The position numbers and the translations under genes were made by a program. The notes below the pieces were generated by a model, which worked only from the letters and a program-made list of their open reading frames with translations, ran no database searches and had not been told where the DNA came from. Of a DNA stretch of 64,000 nt, positions 1 to 11,403 are shown one piece after another (the first letter of the stretch is position 1; each line of letters opens with the position of its first letter). Source of the DNA: Aradus depressus (lineage: Eukaryota; Arthropoda; Insecta; Hemiptera; Aradidae); NCBI GenBank assembly GCA_963662175.1, contig OY759221.1, positions 18,008,027-18,072,026 of the forward strand, written 5' to 3'.

Positions 1-814
1 TTGACTGATAATCTCTGGATCTGTGTATAAAATTTCAATCCATTCTGTCTTCTTTATCTTGTTCATAGACAGAGAGAAATGTTATTATTTTGTCATTTTT
101 GGATTCAAGAAATTTCATGCAAACTCAATATTGAATTTCTGGTGTATTGATTAGCTTCACGTACACTATGTATTGATTGGAAAGTAACATGCAAATCCTA
201 TGCAGTTTTGTTTCCAAACTAAAGTTAAACTTACACATAGTCAATTTTGGTCCAAAGAAGTCGCTTCGAGGTAAAAAGAAGTAGAAGAGAAGCACATTCT
301 TCTCGAGGTTAAAAAAGTGAATTATATTCCCAAAGTTGATAATGTTTATAGTGTCTATAAGAAAAAGCGGAGGCTGGCCCATTGCCCTCAAGTCCTGGTG
401 ACTACTGTGGGACTCGTTAAGTTTTGCCTACCCAGATTTAGTTACGTAGTATAGGGCTCTTTAACGAGCACCTTACATCACACAAGCTCGGGACCGTCAC
501 TTGACGTCCCATTCGAAGGAAGGCGTGCTCAAACTTTTTCATCTTCTAGATATGAAAACAAAGGGCCTCAGCGGATCGATCCTATGGCATAAGGAAGAAT
601 GCACTTGTATCCCTCCTAAAGCTAGGGATAGCGTAAACAAGTGAAGGATTTAAAATCCATGGACCATTTAGATTTTTTATTTGACGGCGTTTTCTAGAGT
701 ACATAAAAGTGTTTTGGGCCCCAAGTCTTTGCATTTAAACCATTTTGCGTACCCCATGTATGTCAGCTTCTCTGTTGCTTATTGCTTTGATGTGGGCCTG
801 TTTCATATATTCAG
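1..814. other. INTS2 intron / upstream sequence with a SINE relic
   Basis: No exon was recognised upstream of the splice acceptor at 811-814. The stretch is intronic in context, because the gene is open to the left of the window, and holds an old SINE copy at about 390-590. Confidence 0.5.
390..590 (-). mobile_element. SINE family A, degenerate copy
   Basis: It carries eroded versions of the family's internal blocks: the ACTGTGGGA segment, a TTTAACGAGCACC segment, GCTCGGGACCGTCACTTGACGTCCC and a remnant GGGCCTC segment. The tRNA-like head is not recognisable, so this is one of the most decayed copies in the window. Confidence 0.7.
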
Positions 815-3800
815 AAGCCCTGCTCTGGAGAGAACGGCAGCTCCCTTGCCTCCCAGCTCCTCATGCTCTACTATCTGCTACACTATGAGGATGTCCGTCT
901 CTCCAACGGAGCTCTCTCGGCCAGGAACCGGGTAAAGGCATACAGTCAGGAGTTCCTCTCGGAGCTCCCCATCAAGTATCTCCTTCAGCAGACCCAGAAG
1001 GATCAGGCCAGCTACAGTGGTCAGTACTAGATATCTAGTTCCCTTTCTTCATTGTAATTTATGTCAAATAAATATAAAATTATGCTGCCTCAACTGTAAA
1101 AAATTGACAATTAATAGCTATTTTTTTTCAGGGATCTTCTCCTCTCTCCTGCGACTATTGGCCACCCATTTTCCCCACTTGTGTCTGGTGGACGACTGGA
1201 TGGAGCGTCAGTCCCACAGTATAGGAATGCTATACGCAGGGGGACCTGAGCAGGAACATCTGGTCCTCACTGAGCAGAATATTGATCATGGTTTGTAGTT
1301 AGTAGTCAGTAGACATAGATTTTTTTACTTCATATAATGTAATTCTTGACCCCTTTTTTCCCCTCTACTAGGACTGAGCCTGATGACTGTCTGTCCCTCG
1401 TATACTGGCCAAGTGCTAGGAGATATGCTGGATCTGTCTCCCTCCCAGCTGTGGCAGTATGCTCCTGCAGTTATCAAACACTTCAGACAAACTCTAGATC
1501 CTTCAGTACCTCGCTATATTCAAGGTAACTTGCTTATCTAGAACTTACTGTGAATATGTTCCTACGAAACCCTTTCATTGCTTCACCTGAACACACTTCT
1601 CTGTATATTTTACTTCTTATGTTTATGATGGCAAATGATTCCCAATTGTTTAAGCCAATAGTATAAAAAAAACAACTGAAAAGGGTTTTCTTCCGACTGG
1701 CCTTTGAAAGTCATATTGTTAAAAGCCCTACTTATTTCCATATTTTCTATGGATTTTCTTCTCATTATTACTCTATAACACATTTTTTTTTAAATTATCT
1801 TTCCTTGTAAAATCAGATATCCTGTTTATCGCATTTCTTCAAAAATTCTGATTTTCTTTCCTTTAATTCTCTTCGTAAAGTCAGATCCTTTCATTGTGAG
1901 GCTGTCTACCTTCCCACCCAGTTTGACCGAGACCAGCTGACCTTTGACACTACATATCCGATTGACCTCTCTGTCCTTAGAGCTGTACAAGCAAGTCTGG
2001 CTCCGACTCAACTCAGTGCTGCCCCGATGTCTCTGGGTGATGACCATCAACACTCTTCTCCCAGATTCCCCCTCTATGATCCCCAGCCCTGCCCTCACCC
2101 AGGAGAATATAGTCTTCGACCCGCTCCAGGTCCTCCGCTGCGACCCCAGAGTCTTCAGGTAATTTCACATTCATATATTATGTCTTTGGCTCGAGGTAAG
2201 ATGGGCTTGAGATTCTTATTATTAGCAACTCTTTTTTCACTCAGTTTTCTCTAATATTCATAATTATTTCTATTTGTGATTTATTTCATAGTTAACTAAA
2301 AAATAATAGTTTTTTAACAAGTGGAACCCGGGTTTTAAGGTTTGTTTTGTTTTGTGTGCAGGTGCGCGCCGCTGCTAAGCGTGGTGCTACGGGTGCTGGA
2401 GTCCTGCCTAGCCGCCTCCCAGAGCCAGCTCTCCCGCCACATCCTGGACCATCCCCTAGGGGGGGAGCACAAGTCCTGTACTGACACCGACAGAGAAGAA
2501 CTTCGATCCGCCCTCGTCTCAGCCCAGGACAGTCTCGCCGTTCAGATCCTCCTCGAGGCTGCCATTGAAACCTCCGCTGATAAGGTGAGCCTCTGAAGTG
2601 GTCATGAACTCTGTCTGGAATGCGTCTATTTTTTCGGAATATTTTATGGTTGTGACATTTGTGCATATTAAGTTTCGACAGATTTTTCAGACAAAGCAAA
2701 AAAATAGAATAAAATAATGAAAAATGGGGATCACTAGGATCTCCCAGATACACGAGCATGTGGAAATATGTGTGCAAGGGATCACGTAATAGAAGATTCC
2801 GAACTATTCTTTGATAGCCAGCCTTCTTAGATAAGTCCTTTCATTACGTCTATTAGCCAAAATATCGTCCACAGGTTCACCCTAGGCTATATCAAAGTTA
2901 ATGTTGTATACGATTAATTAATTAGAACCCACCTTGTATTATGTAAAACTATTCCAATTTCAGTATATGTTCTATTTTAATCGTATATCTGGAATTTTAT
3001 CTTTATTGATTAGGGTTTGTATTTGTACTATTATATTTTCAATGATTTATTTATTTATTTTGTGCATAAGAATTTTTTTATTCATCCCCACAAGTTCACC
3101 TACCTGAAAACTCGTTTTCTTTTTAAAGTCTAAACTTTTAGATCAGTGATGTTAAAACATTAAAAAATCCATCGTAAAGTCAGTGATAATACATCTGTTA
3201 AGTGTTATTCCTCAGTCAAACATTTATTATCATTATTGTTGTTGCAGACTATCCCTGGACAGAGCTGGGCTCTTCGGGAGGTGCGTAGTGTGATTTGTTC
3301 CTATCTTCATCAACGGTTCATCGCAGACCCATCATTGGCCAAATTGGTTCATTTTCAGGTAGTTAACAATTATTGCATTTAAATTCATTTTTATTAATTT
3401 GTATTCACCCATTTACTTTTTTATTTTATTTTTCAAGTGTAGGTCAAAATATAATATTTTTTGAAATTACTTGTTCTGTGATTGGGCCATGTTTGATTGA
3501 GGAGATCTGAAATGTGGTTTTCAGGGTTACATGCGGGAGCTGCTGCCTGTGACGATAGCCGGGGTCCCCTCCCTCCACATCTGCCTTGACTTCATACCCG
3601 AGCTGCTCAGTCAGCCAGTGCTCGAGAAGCAGGAGTTTGCCATTGACCTCGTCTCACATCTGGCGCTCCAGTACTCACTGCCCAAAGCCTTCAGTATCTC
3701 CCGGCTCGCCGTCAACACTCTCACCACCTTACTGTCAGGTAACATTGCAAATTTATTATATTGTACCAGACTTCCTTACCATTGAGTCTAATTGTGACTT

Positions 3801-6263
3801 AATAAATAATTCCCTCTACAATGAGTAACTCTTTAATATGAAGATGTCTGATGTAGTGACGTGTATGTGAGTTCCTCATCATCAGGCAGTCTGATAAAAT
3901 AAATTTTGAAAATAACATAATTAAAATGTTTTTATAAATGTAATAAACGTCAAAAAAAGGAAAAACTTAAACAATTTAAAATTTCATGGATGGGGTCACA
4001 TATGTTATTCCTGTCCCCCATCTGAGTCAGTCTCACATACTCCGTTCTCCCAATTGTGACTCAGATGAGTTTTTATGCAAGTTTATTTTAATTTTATTTA
4101 TTAAAACATTTTAATTATGTTATTTTTAAAATTTATTTTATCAGACTGCCTGATGATGAAGGCAACCTCGAAAGCCGGATAGCAAATTTCAATAAAATCC
4201 GTGAGAGGTCAGACTATATTTTATGTTAGGTTTTATGACTCATGCCCGGGCTTTAACTACGAGGTCATATCATCTACTACCAGAGCGCTCTTTCGTCACT
4301 GGTGGACATGATCCTGACTCTACTGTTGGAGTCCTAAATTTTGCCTACCCTAAATTTTTATTCACCTAGGGCAGGGGTCTTTAACGAGTACCAGACATCG
4401 TACAGGCTCGGTACCATCGCTTAACGTGCCAACCGAAGGACGGTGTGCTTAAGTTTATTTTACCTCCCAGATAAAATAAACTAAGTGCCTCGGTCGGGTT
4501 TCGAACCCACGTTCTTGGGCTCAGAAGACAAGCACGCATACCACTGAGCTACCGGCGCCCCGGTAACACTAAACTGTCTTTATATAACTAATTTCAGCGA
4601 AATCGGCTGAAGAGAAGGGTAGGTTCATGGGAGGGGGCTAAACTCCAAAACCCTGATGTAATAAATTTAACGACATCAAATTTACTTTCAGGATTCAGAG
4701 GACCCATGTAAGTCAGCTATTGAGTATTAAAGCAAACGGTCGACTGGTTTTGAAGGGGGCTGGTTATTTCCAGGATATATTTACATAAGGGATCACTATG
4801 TAAACATAAATTGCAGGAAATGATACAAAATCTTACCAACATATAAACGTGAATGGGATCTTATCTTTGAAAGTTCTATTATTATTATTTTTACTATTAT
4901 TATGCTGTTAATTATTGTATTATTGGCATAGTTCTTCCCAAAGAGAGCCGCTCTGAGCTGTTCTCCGTGACCCTCCAGTGTCTGGTCCGGATATGTGAGG
5001 CCTTCCCTCCTCTTACTGAGGACGTGGCCACTCTTCTCCTTCATCTCGGCCGAGTTGTCAGGTAATCAACCTCTTTCTTTATTTGTTCATAGTTAAAAAA
5101 AAATATATATGTGATACGGCCATTACATGTCTTTCTTATACCAACCACGCTTACAGAACTCTCTCTCTCCGTCCTCCGCTTTCTTAAAATCATTTCATAT
5201 TTGGCATTACTGGGCATATGTAAGTAATGAGTTGACGTCGGCGGTTTTCATTATACAGCGTAATTCTGAGATTCATGCTTGCAAGACGCGTCAGAATACG
5301 ACAGTCACAAAATTTAGAGGATTTGCGGAACTTCTTGCTTCAATGGTGGGAAAACATACCGGAAGAATTCAAAATTTAATGAGGGGAATGCCCAGAAGAT
5401 TATTTGCTGTCATTCAAGCTAGGGGAGGGAAAACCAGTTACTAAACCTTTTTTGAAATTTTTCTTTGTTAATCTTTTTGTTTTAACTTTTTCCATATTTC
5501 AAAAAAAATAAAGAATTTTACTTTACCTTTATCAATGCCACACATAATACTATCCATCTCCTTTTCCGATGTCACAAAATAATTAAAATTGCAAAAATTA
5601 AAGTGATCCTTTAATTTCGTCTGGGAGTTTCTCCATCTTTTTTAAGATGTATGTTTTTCTTGTTATTTTATTGTCCGTAATGATAAAACGGACTAATTTG
5701 TTTGTTATATTCTGTAGGCCCTGAAGAATGAAATAAATGGTTTCCGAAACGTTAACCAAATACTGAATTTTTTACACGACAGAACCTAGAGTTCCTTTAA
5801 CATACAGTAGAGTTTTTGAGATGTAAGAAGGCAATATCGCTTTTTCCATGAAAATTAATTTCCATCTATGATTGTTTTTTTCTTACTTTTAGCTTTTATT
5901 CCATTTTTCATCTCAAAAATTGTCTCCATTCGTCTAATTTGCAAAATATGACAACACATTATTCTATTGTTGTCTGTATGACGAAATATGATTTTTTTTT
6001 GTTCGTTTCTGTTATTAAACGTAAAATTGTTATAGTATTTTTATTTATTTATTTTTTTAAGTTTCACCCTAAAGTTGGTAAACACTGATTGGAGTTTTCA
6101 TTTCAGGTCTGAAGCCTCACTGAGCGGACCCTGGGCTTGGCCTGACGAAGGCTACCAGTCAGACAGTGACTGGTCCCTCACTCCGAGCTCTCTCTCAAGG
6201 AAGGTAGAAGTTACCTTTAGTCAGCTCCTCTCACAGGCCATTCTCAAACCAGACATCTACTGA
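815..6263 (+). CDS. INTS2: Integrator complex subunit 2, C-terminal half (5' end outside window)
   Basis: INTS2 is a nuclear scaffold subunit of the Integrator complex, which cleaves snRNA 3' ends and attenuates RNA polymerase II transcription. Nine coding exons with GT/AG borders and consistent phases can be read: 815-1019, 1132-1290, 1372-1524, 1981-2158, 2362-2584, 3248-3358, 3525-3738, 4932-5061 and 6107-6263 (stop TGA 6261-6263). They give about 510 residues. Diagnostic stretches are LRLLATHFPHLCLVDDW (exon 2), LWVMTINTL and FDPLQVLRCDPRVFR (exon 4), LAKLVHFQ (exon 6) and LHICLDFIPELL with QYSLPKAFSISRLAVN (exon 7), all characteristic of animal INTS2 in the same order. The upstream exons lie before position 1. 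The last exon (after LTEDVATLLLHLG) is less like the vertebrate C terminus, so the 3' end is less certain. Exons are clearly more GC-rich than the introns. Introns hold a SINE at 4226-4561 and a MITE half at about 5104. Confidence 0.95.
4226..4561 (-). mobile_element. SINE family A, full-length copy in an INTS2 intron
   Basis: A tRNA-derived SINE. Read on the minus strand it starts GGGGCGCCGGTAGCTCAGTGG (pol III box A) and has box B as GGGTTCGAAACCC. A shared body follows, then an end of the form GGGCATGAGTCATAAAACCT. The length of about 336 bp fits the best copies elsewhere in the window. It lies between INTS2 exons 7 and 8. Confidence 0.9.
5104..5240 (+). mobile_element. MITE family B, left half
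   Basis: It matches the terminal segments of the better preserved copy at 33147-33389 (GTGATACGGCCATTACATG followed by CTTTCTTATACCAACC) and continues through the internal TGGCATTACTGGGCATATG. The expected inverted right end is not seen. Instead the sequence runs into an unrelated open frame at 5241-5444. Confidence 0.6.
5241..5444 (+). pseudogene. unidentified open-frame fragment, possible transposon-encoded tail
   Basis: About 65 in-frame residues, including RQNTTVTKFRGFAELLASM and GRIQNLMRGMPRRLFAVIQ, end at a stop (TAA 5442-5444). The frame opens inside MITE family B sequence, so the upstream residues are not part of the original protein. The residues look protein-like (amphipathic, basic), and the fragment sits directly beside MITE termini. 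A transposase C terminus carried by the autonomous relative is one possibility. The family is not recognised. Confidence 0.3.
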
Positions 6264-6324
6264 AACCTTCCCAATCTTCCTTCATCAAATTTTGTCTTTA
6301 ATTCAATTATTTCTAGTTGAATTT

Positions 6325-6330
6325 ATTAAA
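6325..6330 (+). terminator. candidate polyadenylation signal of INTS2
   Basis: An ATTAAA hexamer lies about 60 bases after the INTS2 stop codon. This is a common variant poly(A) signal, but in such AT-rich DNA it can occur by chance. Confidence 0.3.
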
Positions 6331-7547
6331 GAAAAGATTACCAGCTTTTCTGGTAGTCCAGCCAAGAACCTTCTCAACAGGAAACAGCTATCCAAGCCAC
6401 TACGCTATGACTGTAATACATAGCAAATTACTTTCTTCCGATTTATTATCCAATTATTATTTTCATTGTATAATATATTATAGCTACATTCTCCCATTTA
6501 TTTTTTGCGTTTTTAAAAACTGGTAATTACAAACATTTTGGGAAGCACTCTCATCATCAGTATCTATAATACATGTGTTCTTTAGGTTAACTATGCCTTC
6601 TATCCATTAACTTTACGGTTTTAAAGATACCCTTTGCATTTACAACACCCTGGCTTGAAAACTCTGCCTGGATTTATTCTTCTGAGCAATGTATTAACTT
6701 ATAACACGAGATAATTCCTTTACAATAATTTAAATGTTTGTACATTTCGACTTTAACGTGGAAATTTTGATAGGTTATAAAGTTTTCAAAATTTTGTTTA
6801 CTTTTAAACTTCAATTAGAAATTTAATTTCTGACTTTGGGGCTACGCTTTTAATAAACGTGCAGGTCTTGAAGTGGCTGATATTCAACACTGCATACTGC
6901 CCTTGCTCATTAATTAATCTCATGATTAGGAATGTATTTAATTTTTTAACCTCATGAATAAAAGGTAGCTTTAGAACGTGATTCTAATGGTTTCGGAGAT
7001 TTCTATATTTAAACACCAAAACAGTTTTGATTGACTGAAGTTAACCTAAAGAACACATGTATAAATGAAAACTGACATTATTGCAGAGATATTGGGAAAT
7101 AATTCAAATGAACTTGAATTAAATAAAACTAGTTTATTTGTGGTATTGTCTAATTTCACAGAATATATGAGGAGTTTGGAGCCAGAGCGGACCAACCCAC
7201 AATTTTTCGGAAAATGAGTTATTACCATCCTGATGTTGGCATAGGTTCCCTTTTTCAAAACCAGTGTGGATCACTTACTTTCTTCACTTCAGTGATAGCA
7301 GCACTTTAAGTTTAGTCCACAAATATTTTGTGCATATATTTTCAAAGTCGCAATGGATCATACGGCCTTCAAAAACTTTATAGAACACAAAAAGGGATCA
7401 CTCATCCAATACTATTCTAAAATTTTAAATATAAATAAATATTTGGGGCCCATTTATGGAGACAAACAAAATGTACTCAATTTTCAATTGCCATTTTCTA
7501 CCTGTTCAGTTTCAACCAGTTGGTCCGCTCTGGCTCCAAACTCCTCA

Positions 7548-7672
7548 TATATACATGGGAGTACTTTCGGTATTTCTACCATCCTCAGCCAAAAGTATAA
7601 TACTAGTAAGTATAGAGTCTTATACTTTTAGCTGAGGATGGTAGAAATACCGAAAGTACTCCCATGTATATA
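7548..7672. repeat. hairpin with hammerhead-like core
   Basis: The arms 7548-7602 and 7619-7672 are reverse complements. The right arm reads CTGAGGATGGTAGAAATACC followed by CGAAAGTACTC. It includes a perfect GGTA-GAAA-TACC stem-loop between a CUGANGA-like and a GAAA element. Confidence 0.6.
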
Positions 7673-7699
7673 TATTTTTTTTTATTATTTTTTTTTTCT

Positions 7700-7790
7700 A
7701 ACGGGTGCTCCGGCAAATCACCCGGGCAGATCAGTGGAGTGGGGCTGCTTCTACATCGCGGTCGCCGGGGGGTAGAACTCGGGCCTGGAT
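7700..7790. other. short GC-rich island inside the foldback cluster
   Basis: Some 90 bases with GGGTGCTCCGGC, TCACCCGGGCAGATC and CGGTCGCCGGGGGG stand out from AT-rich surroundings. They are flanked by a poly-T stretch and by TATA-rich repeats. The origin is unknown; it may be a fragment of another element. Confidence 0.4.
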
Positions 7791-8887
7791 ATATATACAT
7801 ATATGAAGAATATATATACATATATGTATATATATTCTGTGAAATTAGAGAATACCACAAATAAACGAGTTTTATTTCATTCAAGTTCACATGTATTATA
7901 AATACTGATAATGGGAATGCTTCCCGAAACGTTTGTATGCTATTTTTTGAGAAGACAAAAAATAAATGCGAGACATGATGCTGTAATAATATATTATAAA
8001 TGAATTAAGACCCAAAAAGTAGTAGTATTCTCATTGTGTGTGCAGAATGTCTAAAAGCAGACCTAAATTAAGATTTTACAAATGGATGAACAGGTATTTA
8101 AATTATAGCAATACAGAGATAGTTGAAGCCGCCGTTCTAGGCCGAACATCACTCGCGTTCGCTTACTTTTACGTTTAATTTATAAGAATTGATTCACTTT
8201 TCTAAGTTGATTTGATCGAATTAATAGAAGCGGGAAACTTAAAAAAAATATTAACTTGAGTCAAATAGGAGCACCATTAGCAGCTGGGGATTTGGGCGGA
8301 GCATTGCGATGGTGTTGAAAGTTAGAGGGTCTGTAGTTAACTTCAAATGTGCTACTTTTGGCAAAAATTATTTTTGATATTGCTTTTTTTCGAATTAGTT
8401 GTTTGAACATTTCTTGGTGGAATTTTATAACAGTTATTTTTGTGAATATATACAGAGCTTGTTCAGGCACTAATGGCCAAATGCTCATTTGTAGCTTCAT
8501 TTCGCCAAAATTAATTTTTTTGGCAAACTGCAAATAAAATGTTTTTAGCATTTAAATGTGTATAAATGTCCAACTTGAGAAATAAATAGGATGAGGTATT
8601 TTTAACTATTTTAAGCTATTATAAAGAAAAAATACACTAAATAGATATTATAAATTATTTGTAAACTTAAGCTCCCTCGTATTACATTCATAGCGGGGCT
8701 GTTACGATTTGTCTGGAAAAAATAACTCTAGGATTTATGTCAATATGTCTAGTTTATAATAATTTGTTATAATATAAATAGTATTTTCTTACTTGACTGT
8801 AAATAAGTGTATATATGTATAATAGATTAAAAAACGTTTTTTCATTACATCTTTTTATTCATTACATAGCAGGTGTGCTAGATACAA

Positions 8888-9125
8888 AAATATATACATA
8901 TAAAGTGGCCATGACAGGACTTTCTTATTTTCTTATACCAAACACACTTACAAATCACTTTATACTGACATTACTGGGTATATGAAAGTAATAAGTTGGT
9001 ATTTTTTTGTTTAATTGTACAATAAATTCTGAAGGTGAATTCCTTATACCCAATAATGCCAGTATGACATGATTTTGAGAAAGGGAGTAAGCATGGTTGG
9101 TATACGAAAGTCCTATAACTACAAG
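8888..9125. mobile_element. MITE family B copy
   Basis: The left end (GTGGCCATGACAGGACTTTC ... CTTATACCAAACACACTTAC) and right end (CATGGTTGGTATACGAAAGTCC) are inverted versions of each other. They match the copy at 33147-33389. The interior shares the ACATTACTGGGTATATGAAAG segment. Confidence 0.75.
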
Positions 9126-9251
9126 CAATCGCAACATCTTAAGCATCGACACATTCCATGACTAGATTACTATTAACAAAAAATAGGATTAATAAAAATA
9201 CAATCACCATCAATAGTTACCGATTATGGCACAAAAAATATTTGAACATCG

Positions 9252-9302
9252 ATGAACGTTATACTCAAATGGTTCTATGAACGTTATACTCAAATGGTTC
9301 TT
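9252..9302 (+). repeat. tandem duplication of about 25 bp
   Basis: The unit ATGAACGTTATACTCAAATG + GTTCT occurs twice in direct succession with no visible change. Confidence 0.85.
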
Positions 9303-9402
9303 TTTTTACATACACTATATATATATATATTTGTTGAAAATGTGCGAACAATTCACATGCGCCACACTTAAACCCAGTTTATTAGAAAAAAATGAAAGGG
9401 GG

Positions 9403-9879
9403 CAGAGATGGGCATAATCGTAATCAATGATTACAGAGAAAATAAAACTTAATCATCTTTGCTATTTTATACTTGATACTATCGCACTGTGAATCTAGCT
9501 AAAATGAAACATGATTACATGATTATAATCGTGATTACGATTGCAATCATGTAATCATAAAATCATAATCATGTAATCACAATTACTGTAATCGGGGGAT
9601 TTCGTGGGTATCAAATTTAAAAAAAATGGTAATAGCAATTTGGTTACGTAATAAACTTAAAAAAAATTACTTATTAGTGTAAAAATAAAACAATTTAAAA
9701 TGAAAGGAAATCGAAGGCGATGGTTTGCGCTGTGTCATGTGTACATTGTGATTATGATTTCATGATCATTATACTCGATTACAATCATAATCATGGCCGT
9801 GATTACGATTACAATTATGTAATCACCCAATTTTTTTGATTATAATCGTAATCATTGATTATGATTATGCCCATCTCTG
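9403..9879. mobile_element. hAT-type MITE
   Basis: Terminal inverted repeats start CAGAGATGGGCATAATCGTA and end with the inverse (ATTATGCCCATCTCTG). CAGAGATGGGC termini are typical of hAT elements. Flanking 8-mers are AAAGGGGG and AAGGGGGG, a near match to an 8-bp target duplication. The 477-bp interior is full of GATTA/TAATC palindromic runs and has no coding capacity. Confidence 0.85.
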
Positions 9880-10779
9880 AAGGGGGGGGAGGGGAGGGGA
9901 AGGGTCCTTAGGAACTGGTTTGAGATGCTTTAATGACTCCAATGTTCAAGAAACTATTTTTGTTACGCATGTGATTCGCCACATTCGTTGTCTATAAGAC
10001 GAAAAGGTTCGCGCCTGAACTGGTCCAGGGCCCAAATTTATATAAAAATTACCAAAACTAATTTCGAATTTAATCTTTTATCTTCACGAGATAATGATAC
10101 TTAACATTTTCTGCAAGGATACTGTGAAACACTTGATAAAACATGAAGAAAAACGTGTTTTTAAAATTTTATCTATTTTACAAAATATATATAATATATG
10201 AATTTCTTCAGCCACAACTTTTCCGAAAGTGAGCCCATATAGTATATATATATTTTGAAATAGACAATATTTAAAAAAACATGTTTTTCTTTATTTTTCA
10301 CGAGATAAGTCATTTCTTTCTTCTACTGATTTTTAGCATCAACAGCAAACATTTTAGAGTGGGGAGAGGGGGCAACCTATTTTGGTTATTTTTCGGACGT
10401 ACTAACGCGAGATTTAACTTTAAAATCTTGCAGAAACCTTTTTCGTTATGTATCCCATACTCAACTATACTGCTGGGCTAAATTAACTCCCTAAAAATAA
10501 AAAATCTTGTAATTCCTCTTAATTATTTACTAAAATTTATTTTATTCAAATGTTTGTCTAAGGGGCTATTAAGGTACAATATTATCCATAGAACCTGTAT
10601 TTTCGTTATTTTTTTTTACAATCAGCACAAAAGAAAAATCAAGATATAATGTAGTTTGTTTTGAACTTGTTACAATGATTTTTCAAGTTGGTTTACTGTC
10701 CCAATATCAGTAGCTGATGTTCCCAAGGCGAGTTGATACCATCGGGACCATTTTTGGGAGCATTCCTCCGATTAATCGC

Positions 10780-10890
10780 CTGATCAACTGATGAGCACTG
10801 TTGTCCCCCTGATCAACTGGATGAGCACTGTTGTCCCCCTTCTCTACTGATGAGCACTGTTGTCCCCCTGATCAACTGATGCTCTCTCCT
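10780..10890 (+). repeat. short tandem array, about 29-bp unit
   Basis: The unit TGATCAACTGATGAGCACTG + TTGTCCCCC is repeated about three times with small changes (one TTCTCTACTG variant), followed by a truncated copy. Confidence 0.85.
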
Positions 10891-11403
10891 TAAAAATAAC
10901 ACTATCATTCATCCTGTATATTTTTCGGTTTGGTTAGAAAATCTAGTTATACGTAGAAAGGAGATCAACACGTTATCGCAACGGGAAGTTGTGCAGAATT
11001 TTTAATGATCTATGGAACTCTCTACATGCGCTTGATCGGGTGTTATTTCAATCGGGTTTAAATATGAGAGATGAGTTAATCTTAAAAAAACACTAGGTCC
11101 TAGATTTTTCTAACATATTAAAGTAAAATTTTGTATATAGTGATTTATACAGCTTTTTTTAATTTAATAAAGGTTCGATTTTAAGATATTTTGAGAAAAA
11201 AGTAAACTTTTTGATTGTAGAAAAATGAGAGAGCGAGCGAGCGTGTCGCGGTGAGCGGATAATGTCAATACTAGGAGCAACGGAGCTAGCCACGACCACA
11301 GCACTCTTCCACTTCACCCACCCTTCATCTCTTCCTAGTAAATCTACACTTTCTTTCGATCATACAGATCTGATGAAAGTCTTATAAGAAGAATGATCAT
11401 GTT

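Larger units (their letters stand above)
6530..8040. repeat. nested inverted-repeat (foldback) cluster
   Basis: At least five pairs of inverted arms can be paired by eye: about 6530-6595 with 7885-7945; 6572-6597 with 7036-7062; 7085-7166 with 7830-7900; 7163-7197 with 7517-7551; and 7548-7602 with 7619-7672. The outermost pair belongs to the dispersed repeat with the TGATGATGGGAGTGCTT motif. The innermost pair is a 54-bp near-perfect hairpin. The structure suggests several foldback or MITE insertions into one another. Confidence 0.75.
6264..11403. other. intergenic region between the convergent INTS2 and GGH 3' ends
   Basis: No host exon was recognised. The region holds nested inverted repeats (6530-8040), MITE family B (8888-9125), a hAT-type MITE (9403-9879) and a short tandem array (10780-10890). 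The rest (for example 8040-8880 and 9900-10770) is AT-rich sequence in which nothing definite is visible. Confidence 0.6.

Noticed and set aside
1884..2158. A frame reading VYLPTQFDRDQLTFDTTYPIDL that continues into INTS2 exon 4
   Set aside because: The INTS2 frame is supported by LWVMTINTL and VLRCDPRVFR in another phase, and the acceptor at 1979-1980 joins cleanly to exon 3; this frame is intronic and coincidental.
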